DNA of 64,000 nt from Erythrocercus mccallii (taxonomy: Eukaryota; Chordata; Aves; Passeriformes; Dicruridae): assembly GCA_013397435.1 (NCBI GenBank), contig VZRG01001331.1, forward strand, positions 25,940 through 89,939, given 5' to 3'. A model generated the notes under the pieces. That model was not told where the DNA came from. It ran no database searches and worked only from the letters and a program-made list of their open reading frames with translations. Below, piece after piece: positions 26,621 through 36,720 of the stretch (within the stretch, counting starts at the first letter, position 1; every line of letters starts with the position of its first letter). The position numbers and the translations under genes are program-made.

Positions 26621-26809
26621 CCTAGAAAAAAATGCCTTTTGAGATACAGAAAATATTCACAGCCATTTTCAGATATAAGGAGATGATATTCCTGCTTTCA
26701 GTACAGTTATTCAAAATGGAAAATGTTCTAAATGAATCTGAAGCTAAAATAAAAGCATCTAGGATTTGATTTACCCTAGTAATTCCCCTTCTCCTCTCTT
26801 TTCTCTAAT

Positions 26810-26828
26810 GGGAAGGGGCGGGGAGGGG
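26810..26828 (+). other. Strong G-quadruplex motif with embedded GC box
   Basis: Four G-runs (GGG, GGGG, GGGG, GGGG) are separated by loops of 2, 1 and 1 bases (AA, C, A). This is a canonical quadruplex pattern with very short loops on the plus strand. The middle reads GGGGCGGGG, an Sp1/KLF-type GC box. A pyrimidine-rich stretch (about 26783-26806) lies just upstream and is roughly complementary to it. The motif stands alone in AT-rich DNA; no start site or exon is visible beside it. Confidence 0.7.
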
Positions 26829-29800
26829 AATCCCAAAAGCAGAAAACCAAACTATCAAAACATTTTTTAAATTTAGTTTGTTTCAAATCCTCTTTTGTAC
26901 CTGTGCTAGACTCCTAAAATTAAAATTATTCACAAGGTAAATGGAAAAGGGTTTTACTCCTACTGACATTTGAACTTTGCTACTTGTTTCTTCCAAAACA
27001 AAACTGGCAGAGGACTGAGCCAGACTATCTCTGTTCAGGAAAAAGCAGCTTTCAAATCAAGTGACGTATCAGCCATGGTTTCAAAGACAGTAAGGTGCTA
27101 AATGCCCCTGTATCTCCTGGCAGGTGTGAAGATTCACCTAATCATTCTGCATTACTGTAAATAACTGCCCAAACCATGATTAATAGAGAATTTGTCCTTA
27201 AGGCTTAATCTTAAAGCACTTGCAATACAAGTGCTATAAGAAAAAGTGATGTCCCAGTTGTACACTGGAGCTCAATTTTGGTCTGAATACTGAATGTGCA
27301 GAGTTTGGCTAATAGCAGTCAAAGTTTTCTCGTTATGTGGGTACTCACTGAAACACCTAAAGTAACCCTGGACTAATAAAATTAGAAGTGGAATCAGCAG
27401 AATGCTGCAAGACAATATTTCATTTCCTGAAAATGTTTTTTCCAGCTAATAAACGTCTGCCAGAAAGGACTCCGTGGGGGCAAGAGCATCTAAAAATACG
27501 GAAAATTCAAAGAAGTATTCTTCCATGTTGCTAATGACTTGGTCAACTGAGAGTGTGAAACACAGCTCATTTTTGTTTGTTGTTAGGGAAAACACGCTTG
27601 ATTCCTAAGTACAGAAAATATGAGCTTTTGATATCACTAGTTAGTCTAATTGACTCATCTGAGTCCTGTTTGAGCTCTATGATTCATCATTTTTCAAATT
27701 AGTAGGGACATAGGTAGGATAATATGTGGGTATAATCAGTAAAACATTTACAATGCTTTCCACTGTAATGGATTATCCTGTCATTTACAGTATCTCTTAT
27801 TTCTGCTATCATCAGGGCTTCATCTCCCAATTAAAAGCTTCATTAGTTCATTCTTGAGGAAGCTGCCCCTCTGCATTGCTGCTGACAGCTGAAGGAAGTG
27901 TGTCAGCTTGTTGTGCAGAGCATTATTTGCTTGAAGATGACAGCTCGCTTTAGCATAGACGTCCTCCTGCTATACAGGAGATACTTAAGTGTCAAGCGCT
28001 TTCAGGCCATCCATCTTCTTTGGCCATTCCACCCACCCATGCTCGAGCCACGTCCACCAGTGCTGCTGCCCCTCTCTGCCTTCCCTTTGTCATCATGTCA
28101 TTGTCAGTTGTTCAGTTTATTCAGTGATTAATCATCATTTGGAAGGTTCTGCTGGGAGTAAACAGAAAAGGGGGTATTCCTGCAGGTGGTTTCTCTCTGA
28201 TTAGTTAAAGCTACAATGGCTGGCTGCTGAGCCTTTGTTTCGGCTTCTTCTGAAGATTGCCTGGGGTTTTTCCTTACCAGAATCTAACTGGGCTGGTAAC
28301 TGTGGGCCTGCCTTGGGTGTCCTACTGGTGAATGCTGAGAAGTAGGCCTGTTCGGCTCAGTGGATTTGTGTCCCTCCAATAGAGGAATCAGCTCTTTTCC
28401 AGAGATTGCTGGAGGGTTTTTGTAAGGAGTCCCTTGCTGTATGTCCAGACAAACCCTGTTACAGGTTTAGCAGTAGAGCTTTTCACTATTCATTCAGAAA
28501 CACCTGCCTAGCTGCTTTGTGCATAAAGGATAAAATTGTTGCCTGGAAGATAAGGGCAATTCAGCTTCTCATGCTTCCTTTGTATTTGCACCAACTATTT
28601 GACGAAATCAAGTAATAATCAGTTTCAACAACCTTTGAGAAGTGAGAATGATAATATTCAAAACTGTAGAAAACAAGAGAGCTCTTTTAAACTTTGCTTA
28701 TGTCTTTTGTACAATGGCCTAAATGCAACTCTTTCCCCATCTGATAAAGCATGGTTAATTTTGCACCTCTTTGGGTTGCATGGAAAATCATATAAATTCC
28801 ATGTATTCTCTCTACTTCTGTATTTCTTGAAACTTATGCTCAGTTAGAATGGTTGATGACAGTAACAGCTATGCCATGGTTCCAGATCTGTTAGCTTGCC
28901 TGAGTATTAAATTGCTCTTCATATTTCTCTTGCAGATTAATATTTCTTTTTATGCTGCAGCAGCTTTTAATGTCATCAAAAGGAGACAAGATGAATAAGA
29001 TACATGTGGGAGGATGAAGCAGTGGTCACTCAAAGTATCCTGCTGTTTACTCTGGCTGCAGAGCTTATAGTCCCTCCCACAAGGCAGCTGGCACCGGGCT
29101 ATGATTTTAGTACTTGCATTATTTGTCATTCACAGCCTCCAGTCATGAAATAACAAACTGAGCATTCAGGTAAACGCAGCAGCTGTATTCTGACAGGCAG
29201 ACTTGCGAAAGTGATGGGGTAGCTCTGAGTGACATGGTGAAAGGATTCTGGGTTTGCATGTTTACTGTTTGTTTTATTATATGCGTAAGAAAGGGTGCAT
29301 GAGTGGATAGCTGTGGGTGGAAAAGGCTTGAAGGGCTGTGCAGCTAGGCTTACTGAAACCTGAAGAAGATGCAGTCGGTAGCTTAGGTGGTTGTACACTT
29401 AACTACAGGCATTCTCAATTTTTGCACAAAGAAAAGGCCTCCTTTTGGTGTGTTTGACCAAATCACTGCGTGATTCGCAAGGGCTCTGCTCCACCCCTTC
29501 TCCATATGTAGGAAGTGAGAAGCAAGAAATCCAAGGCAAGCACATAGCAGCGGTGAATGGGATAGCTTTGAGAAGAGTTTTGTCATGCAGACCTGCTATT
29601 CTAGCTCTACTGGGTACAGCCATAGTGAGCATTCCTCTGCCTGGGAATGATTCTCCGGGGGTGTTTCAAAGAGTGAAAAAGCAGCCTGCATGCCCTTTAT
29701 TGTCCCAAGGCCTAAGCTAGGACATTTCGGGGGAGGGAGGAGGGATAAGACAGACCAGCAGTCGCAAGTATGAGTCTGTCCACGGTCCTGTGTCCACAGC

Positions 29801-31149
29801 AAGTATGTGGGCATGGGTGGTAGGTGATGTGCTAACAACTGCTGCTCTAAGCTGCACCAGCAGCTCTTCAATTCTGCTGAAAGAGTAAGTCAAATGAAGG
29901 GGGGGAAAAAAGAAAAAGCCATCTTAGAAATCATTAAGATTTTGAAAACCAGTTGTTTGAGAGTCTGAGAGCCCATACTTCTAAGAAGTGTCTGATACTT
30001 CTCACCAAGGCTAAATTTGCTACCTAGCAGCATTAAAAAAAAAGGGAATGGACTTTTCCAGAACGAAATGCCTCTAAGTGGGAGCAGCACCTTGTGATAA
30101 AGCACCAAAATCCACATGGCTTTTAATATCAGTACAAGACCTGATAATACCATTAGCTATTGCTGTGAGGGGGCTCACCCACCTGGTTGCATATGCAGAG
30201 CCCTCTTAGAGGTTGTCTGTGAAGCACTCCCAGAGTATGTTCACAGATGGGGATTGTGCATATGCCAATCAGAACCCTTTGGATTTTGCAAACCCATGTA
30301 ATTGTTCAGCCCCAAACAGGAGCCCTGGACTAAAAGTCAACAGGAGGAAGTCTTGAAAGTCAGGTCTTGACAATCAGTAAGACTTTTCTTCCAGGAGCTG
30401 CCTGAGTCACGTGCAGAAGGAGCCTTTTTTGGCAGTTCTAGTCTTGGGCCTTCTTTGCATTTTGCATTATCAGAAAAACCTATCTATAAAACACTTGTCA
30501 CTCACAGTATTCATATTTTTCCAGTTAATAACTGACTTGTGCTATACCTCAGCTGTTTTAGTCTTCTACAACTGCTGTTTATTGTAGTACACAAATAAAT
30601 AAAAAAATCAATAAAAGTAGATAGTAACAAAACTTCATAGGGGCTTACTTAGAACAAAGTGCTGCAAGAAAGACTTGAATTGCACTTTTAGAGCTCATGT
30701 GGGTCCTTCACATAAAGTTGGCTGCAGTTTGTTTTTCATAAAACATAAGGAAACAACAGAGATGGTGGCATGGGGTAGCTATCACAGGACCCCTCGCCTT
30801 TCTGGTGCTTCCCCTTGTCATCCCAGGGCCAGCATGGAAGAGAAGCAGTCAGCAAAAGGCAGGAGCCAGGGACACTGAGGATACAAGGGACCTTTCCTCT
30901 TTGGAGCAGCAGACATCGTCTCTTTCTCTCCCAAGGCAAGAGCCTCCACGAGGTGTAGCCAAAAGTCATCCTGGCTGTTGGGGTCACCATCAGCTTGTCA
31001 GCATGGGGTGCATTCACTTCTACTGCACCCAGTTCTGTGCTTGGTGGGGTAGTGGGGACACCCCTGGCTGAGAGCCGTGCCTCCATCCCGGCACCAGACA
31101 GTCCCTGCAGCCTCAGGAGCTGACAGGAAAACAATGGCTGATTCATGTT
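26829..31149. other. Non-coding stretch, small palindromic site
   Basis: At 27215-27235 AGCACTTG and CAAGTGCT form an exact 8-bp inverted pair around CAATA. Each arm contains the CACTTG/CAAGTG word bound by NKX2-type homeodomain and some bHLH factors. Plus-strand open frames at 27.9-28.85 kb and two-strand overlapping frames at 29.1-31.1 kb have no recognised homology. No mobile element is recognised. Confidence 0.55.
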
Positions 31150-31480
31150 TTTGTGTTGGATACTTTATAACATTGACATTTTCCTGTTATTATTATTTTT
31201 GTTTACTCAAATTCTACTTAGTGTGTCATAAAACAATGTGAATATGCCTTCGCCCTATTGTAATGATTATTGTCTTTTAACCAAGCTACACAATCGGGTG
31301 GACTTTGTATGCAAGCAGAGGTTTTACATTTTTCAGTGAAAGGTAGGTTAATTTTAAAAACATGCCAATTAAGTTGGTGTGTTGTCCATAAAAGTTATCT
31401 AATTTGCCAAGGTTTTATTTGAAAAATAACATTATGTTTCTGATTGAAGAGGATTGGAATTATTTTAAAGGCCAGATTTA
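31150..31480. other. AT-rich block resembling a conserved non-coding element
   Basis: This is unique-looking sequence with no simple repeat expansion. It has SOX-type words (AACAATG at 31232-31238; ATTATTGT near 31266), a TAATGATTAT homeodomain-type string near 31261, and several TTTAAAGG or TTAATT words. No open frame of note. The claim rests on texture only; alignment would decide. Confidence 0.25.
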
Positions 31481-33044
31481 AAAGAAAACCACTTAAAAAC
31501 ATAGAAATTAGGTACTAGGGAAAGAGAGATCAACAAAGCAAGCTGACTACAGGCAGATACTATAAAAATAGGAAATTATTATTACATTAAATACACAAAA
31601 TAAAGTTTTACACTCTGGCTTATGTCAGAGAACCTGTACATACATATTGAGGGATTTCAAAAGTTTCTGGTTTTGTTTTTGATGTTTTTGTACTTGATTA
31701 ACACTGTTAATATGCCTGGTATTGTACAGTGAGCTCTACCCTGCTGATAATAGCACAACCCCCTCAATGTAAGGACTATACTGAATTAACATATAGCTGC
31801 AGGTGACATGGCATCTTATTTTTACACAAATCAAATATGCACTCTGACCTACCTATTAGATGCTTTTCCTCAGACCTCCTGTCACTGAAGCCATTTGAGG
31901 AATAGGATTTGATGCTGTGATTAATTCCAGTTCAAGCAGCTATTTTTGGTGTTTGGATATTTCTTATAATGCAGAGCCCAAGACTTCACTCAGATGAAAT
32001 CTGAACTGATCTGGTCACATGTGATTTTTATCTGAAGGATACTGGAATAGTAAAGGAGTATCATGCTTCAGAATGGAAGGAAAGCCATGGATCCTTGTCT
32101 CCTCAATTTTTAAACATGATTAAACCAAATTATTTTACACACATATGCATCTATAATATATAGAAGAACACTTTTATGTGTTTTTGTCAGTCTAGTGGGT
32201 GTTTTTTAGATATTGAGAGCCAAATAGTAGCATCCAAATTATATCCTATCCTTCCCAGAGTGGTGTGCTTTTTGAAAATAAGATCTTTTTGGAAAGAGGA
32301 TTTAACTGGTTTTGTCCAGATAGACCTCATGAGTTGATTTTTTTGTGGCAGTGGTTCAACAGTGCAGCTACATTATGGAAGAGCTGAGGGTACTTAATCC
32401 TCTCACCTCTTACTCTCAACCAAATTATACATTGTAAATGGCACTGAATTTGTCACAAATGGAAACATCTCAATCAATATACTGAAAAAAAAAGTATTAA
32501 TATTTTACTTCAAGCATAATTCCCCCCCAGTTTTCATTGTTTCTAGCAATATCTTTTATGATCATAAATCCCCAAGAGACCTCATTAATGTGTGTCATGT
32601 GCATCAGTATATAAATAGCTTCTACTGTGTCTAGTAGTCAGACCATGTTTGTGGGCTGGAGCAGGCAAATCATGCTGGTTGTCTTTATTCATTCTTACAC
32701 TCTCACTGCTCTCAAAGTTTATACTTATGTGCTCTCTCTGTTGATGCAATTTTGACTCTGGTGATGATGGAAACTACAACTTTTGTTTTCTCAAATAAAA
32801 TAATGAAGGAAAACCATTGGTTCCCTAAGTATTGTTAACTATGTGATACTGGAGTTTTTAATGGGAGTATGATATGGATAAAAGTACAAGGCTTGTTAAT
32901 TAAGGGCAATTATTTTCTGGGAACAAGAGAACAATGCAACATAAACGTGTGCACAAAAATGTGTCCCAGAAATATTTGCAAATGTGCTTATTTGTGAAGA
33001 AAAGGAATTGTATTTAGCTGAGCCCATGGAAGACTTTGAACTAC
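31481..33044. other. Non-coding stretch, nothing recognised
   Basis: AT-rich, unique-looking sequence with no open frame of 60 codons or more in either strand, and a C7 run near 32522. The absence of even chance open frames reflects high A+T. I see no mobile element. Confidence 0.6.
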
Positions 33045-33100
33045 ATGAGGACTATTTCTATATAACAGAAGCACTTCTGTTATATAGAAATAGTCCTCAT
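33045..33100. repeat. Perfect 56-bp palindrome (27-bp arms, 2-nt centre)
   Basis: The left arm 33045-33071 and right arm 33074-33100 are exact reverse complements over 27 bases with only CA between them. Pairing stops immediately outside (C at 33044 against A at 33101). A perfect arm of this length is not expected by chance in a 64-kb window. Known origins of such sequences include template switching or fold-back synthesis during replication or repair, and artefacts of library preparation or assembly. It is too short and loop-less for a microRNA precursor. Confidence 0.95.
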
Positions 33101-33215
33101 ACAGTCCGAAAAATACTTCTTCCTATAATGATGAAAAGGGAAACACAGTGACTGGCATCTTCTTTCTGGCCCAGTAAAACTGATGAAAGTTTTTCAGTCA
33201 AAACAATAACCAAAT

Positions 33216-33261
33216 GGAAAATAGAATTTTGAACAAAATTTTGTTCAAAATTCTATTTTCC
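33216..33261. repeat. Perfect 46-bp palindrome (23-bp arms, no centre)
   Basis: The left arm 33216-33238 and right arm 33239-33261 are exact reverse complements with no spacer; the axis lies in GAACAAAATTTTGTTC. Pairing ends sharply at T/T outside the arms. The arm sequence differs from that of the neighbouring palindrome 115 bp upstream, so the two are separate events of the same kind. Spacerless perfect palindromes tend to be unstable, so either a recent origin or an artefact is likely. Confidence 0.95.
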
Positions 33262-33777
33262 TTGTGTAAAGGATGCAGATTTTGGTGGGAAATTTTAACT
33301 AAATGCAAGAATTTCAGCGCCTTGGGTCTGTGTTATTGTTTATGGGGTGTTTTTTAATCAGAACCCCTAATTACACATCTAAGTCTTAATTTCACTATTT
33401 TCCCCCCTTCCCTCTATAATGACTTTTCAATGTACCTGTCTCCTCAGAATTCAGAAAAAAAGACAGAAAATGAAATTATTTCTCATTCTGCAAATCTTAG
33501 AGGTTGGTGGCAGTAAAAAAGTATTTTTGCCTCTCTAGGCTCAATGTCCAGCTTCTAGGCAAGATCCCTGACTTGCAATGGTTAAGAATCTAAAATAAAT
33601 AAAATCTAATAAAACTGAGAGAATTACCCAATTAACTAAGAATTATTCATATGAATATATATTGCAGCTTGAAATACTGTCCCTCAGCCGATAAAATGTT
33701 TTATAGCAATGATCATAAAACCACATGTCATTTCCTTTGTTTATATTCTTTTGGAGCTTTGAGAACACTCCAGAGAT
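33262..33777. other. Non-coding stretch, nothing recognised
   Basis: AT-rich sequence, no open frame of note until the minus-strand frame that begins inside the CpG cluster downstream. No repeat family recognised. Confidence 0.6.
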
Positions 33778-33820
33778 CTTGAATTGTGTCTCCTGAAATG
33801 ACAAACCTCCACAATTCAAG
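33778..33820. repeat. 11-bp inverted repeat with 21-nt spacer
   Basis: CTTGAATTGTG (33778-33788) and CACAATTCAAG (33810-33820) are exact reverse complements. The element borders the CpG cluster that begins at 33831, so it may mark one edge of a small inserted sequence; no matching copy was found on the other side. Confidence 0.7.
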
Positions 33821-33830
33821 TGTTGTCATA

Positions 33831-33928
33831 CGATAGGTGCACGAAGGAGCGGAAATCTCACAGATCCTGCTGGCAGCCATCGATGCCAATCGCGTTGGCT
33901 GGAGGTGCGAATGTTCCTGCTGGAGCCG
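33831..33928. other. Short cluster of undepleted CpG sites
   Basis: Eight CpG dinucleotides lie within 98 bases (33831, 33842, 33850, 33881, 33891, 33893, 33908, 33927), close to what base composition predicts, whereas flanking kilobases hold only isolated CpGs. It includes a near-palindrome GCCAA-TCGCG-TTGGC at 33885-33899. Open frames cross it in several directions, including a 116-codon minus-strand frame (33728-34078), but none is recognised. Explanations include a recent insertion such as a retrocopy fragment, a germline-unmethylated regulatory site, or an old exon. Confidence 0.6.
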
Positions 33929-33931
33929 TTG

Positions 33932-34740
33932 TGCTGGAAATGTGCACCAGATGAACAGCTGCCCTTCTGCCTCTGCAGCACACTTGGCCTGCTGAAAGGG
34001 CTGCCACATAAAGCATGGAGAGAAAAGAGCACATAAAGCACATTTCAGCTGCAAAGAACAGGAAGATGTGCTTCCCATTGTAGCTATAACAAAAGTATTT
34101 GAATATTTATGTAGGATTTATGCTCATCTCTAGGAGTGGGGGGTTTATATAGGTTATTTACTGTACATAAAGATAGGAAAATACCCCAAATATTCCATTA
34201 TGTTAGTTATTCCTCCACAAGCATCCATTATGCAGTTAATTTTCCAATTAATCTTTACTGTCAAACAAATGTTATCCTCCTTCTCCATTCCCAGTAGTAA
34301 CTTCCATCCGATGAAGCAGTTTTACCATGGGTGAACTAATGAAATTATGTTAGGTGATTTTGTTGCCTATATATATGTATATTGTATAATGGCCACTGTG
34401 CATCTTGCTATTTAAGAATGACCATTTACAAAAGGACAAAACACAGCAGTCTTCAAAAAGATTGTTTTTGCGGCAGATTATAACTGAGATGCATGTCTGA
34501 AAGAGGGAAAATTGGAGATAAAGAAGGGGAAGTGGTTTGTCATTTCTCCTTTCTTCTCTTCCCCAGTTTTAGGCTTTTAGTATGGCCCCTCCCTGAAGCT
34601 GAATAAAGAAGCTGAACTGTGAAAGATGGAAACTCTTCACAGGGATAAAGGAGTTAATTAAAGGTAGAAAACAAGGAGCAAGAATAAATTATTAGTTTGC
34701 TCAATGACATCACGAGAGAGTCCTTTGGGAATAAGTGCTA
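33932..34740. other. AT-rich non-coding block
   Basis: From about 34080 to 34460 the sequence is unique-looking and rich in TTAATT, ATTATG and CTAATG words, including a short TATATATATGTATA run near 34369. This resembles conserved non-coding DNA, without proof. No gene is recognised. Confidence 0.4.
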
Positions 34741-34751
34741 GTCCTGGGCTG

Positions 34752-34787
34752 TTCTACATCTTCTACATCTTCTACATCTTCTACATC
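34752..34787 (+). repeat. Four-copy 9-bp tandem repeat
   Basis: TTCTACATC is repeated four times without mismatch. Because the unit is a multiple of three, a short open frame crossing it reads FYI repeats, but that frame has only 62 codons and no other sign of coding. Read as a short simple repeat. Confidence 0.95.
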
Positions 34788-35249
34788 ACTTGTAAGGTGG
34801 GTGGTGGTATAGTGAGAGTATTCACTGATGTGACGTTATTAGGACAGTTAGCTAAAGCTATTGAAAGAATAAAGGTTTTAAAAGACATATAGAACAGTTT
34901 CATCCTATAGAAGGTCTAGGAAATTAAAAAGGTGAATGACATTCAGTACAGATTAAATTAAATTAAGGTACACAGCAAAAATATCTGATACTACATGCAC
35001 AGTAATGGGCTCTGAACTGCTTGCTGTCATTTTGGCATTATCACAGCTCTTGAAAACATTTAATCAGTGCTCAGTAGCAGGCAAAACCCACACAAAATTA
35101 GGAAAAGAGATGGAAACAAGATAGAAGAAGTTTGATCATTGCAGTTAACTATGAGTGCAGTTGAAGTGCTAGCACTTCTCTGTACAGAAGAGAGGGGATT
35201 GAGGAAGGGATTATAGAAAACTGTAAAATCCATGAAAAAATTGAATTGG

Positions 35250-35505
35250 GAATTACTGTCCCTTGTCTCCTATGCAACTCCCAGGAACTGCTAAAAAACC
35301 CCTCAGGCTGTAGACTGAAAACAAGCAAAAGAAGTAACTTCTTCCCACAGTGTGCAATTAAACTCTGGAAGTCACCACCATGGGATGCTGTGGATTGTTA
35401 CAGGCATACATGTTCTGAAAGCAATTAGAAAAATCAATGGAAGAAAAATCCATCTACTAAGTGCAAAGGTGCCCAGCCTGGCTTAGGAAGATGCTATGTA
35501 TCCAT
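35250..35505 (+). repeat. Old CR1-type LINE fragment, 3' region
   Basis: The stretch from about 35310 to 35460 follows the end of the CR1 reverse transcriptase region and its 3' flank. Recognisable parts are AACTTCTTCCCACAG, GCAATTAAACTCTGGAA, ATGCTGTGGAT and GCAATTAGAAAAATCAATGG, then AAGAAAAATCCATC and a later CTGGCTTAGGAAG word. This order and spacing match sauropsid CR1 elements. The copy is 5'-truncated and heavily diverged and keeps no open frame, so it is inert. CR1 retrotransposes by target-primed reverse transcription, which explains the 5' truncation. The left boundary is uncertain by tens of bases. Confidence 0.8.
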
Positions 35506-36449
35506 CTACCCCGTCTTACCTTATTTCTTTCTGTGGCAGGGGCACGGGGCTGTCAACACCTGACTCAGGGTGGCTGCTGCTGGCAGGTGGTGGGTACAGC
35601 CAGGAGGGTGAAAGAAGCAGGTTGCCTTTCCTCAGAGCTCTGGAGGTCCAAATACAACAGGCAGCAAAGAGCTAAAAGGTAAGACAACTGCTTGATACAC
35701 TTTCAGAAATGAAGTGGTGATTTTGAGAGAAGAAATGGAATAAGTTACAGTGAGAAGGGAATTGAGAATGTTGAGAATTATCTTGACTATTGATGTTGCC
35801 TTTTGCAAGGAGGTGTGTGTCACTGCATTTTCACCGAGTTCTGTGAGGCAGAGTTAGTTTGAGACATGTGAAAATTGCTGCTGCAGAGCTGAGGTGGGTC
35901 ATCACCTGCTGTGGGGAGCATGGCATGGCTTAGAGCCAGGAGTGCCTCACCTCCTATCCTGCACAAACAATCCTCAGCAAGAAGCTGACTTGTCAGGGCT
36001 TTTGCATGGAGATAGCACTGACTTCCATGAGTACAGTTTGGGTTTGCACTCACCTCGCCTATGAAATCTCATGTGAGTGGAGGTTTGCAAGGCTGGATCC
36101 ACAAAGAGCCTGGTGGACTTTGGTTACATTCTTATCTGTTTAGGTAAGGATTACTTCATTTTAGTCTGTTTGTTATTCCAGTTTATATTTGTCTTATGAA
36201 GAACGAGAGTTTTGCTTTAGTCTCTGAAAAAGAATGCAAATAGGTGGGGAATGAGTTTTTTACATATTGAGTATCTGGTGGCTTAAAGGTTGAGCTCAGT
36301 TGCATAACTTGAGGGCTGTATGTCTTGATGTACTGAACAGTTAAAAAGAAGTCATTGTTTTCTGATCTTCCTTTTTTTTAAAGTAAAATTCAAATTTGAA
36401 ATATCTTTTGAGCAATGCTTTGAAGTAGAGTGTAGCTCCCAGAGGTGGG
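35506..36449. other. Non-coding stretch, nothing recognised
   Basis: Mixed composition with a slightly GC-richer part at 35520-35640 directly after the CR1 fragment. Short open frames on both strands overlap. No exon or repeat is recognised. Confidence 0.55.
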
Positions 36450-36720
36450 TAATCTTCATGCTAATTTACTATACAACAATGTGCATTATTAAAGCACATC
36501 TGAATGATTCATCCAGTGAATGAAGAAAAATTATTCCAAATTATTATTGATGAGTTAATCAAGATAGCCATGTCAACTTTCTTTTGTCCATTAGTGTGAA
36601 CAGTATTTCACAATCATCATAATAAGAGCCAAATGTTAATGGCTGAGATAATCAGACTCTAATGAAGAGCAGTGAAAAGTGCTCTCTTTAAATAGTTTAC
36701 AGTTTTCCTAATCACTGGAG
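36450..36720. other. Enhancer-like AT-rich block with many TAAT cores
   Basis: Within 270 bases there are TAAT/ATTA cores in GCTAATTTAC, GCATTATTAAAGC, AAATTATTATTGATGAG, GTTAATCAAG, GTTAATGGC and CTAATGAAG. The sequence is unique-looking with no homopolymer expansion and no open frame of note. This is the densest such cluster I noticed. AT-richness alone raises the expected number, so confidence stays low. Confidence 0.3.

Noticed and set aside
33045..33100. MicroRNA precursor reading of the palindrome
   Set aside because: A 27-bp stem with a 2-nt centre lacks the loop and length of a Drosha substrate, and perfect pairing is atypical.
34752..34787. FYI-repeat peptide encoded by the 9-bp tandem repeat
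   Set aside because: The frame is only 62 codons and has no other coding sign; a unit length divisible by three keeps any frame open.
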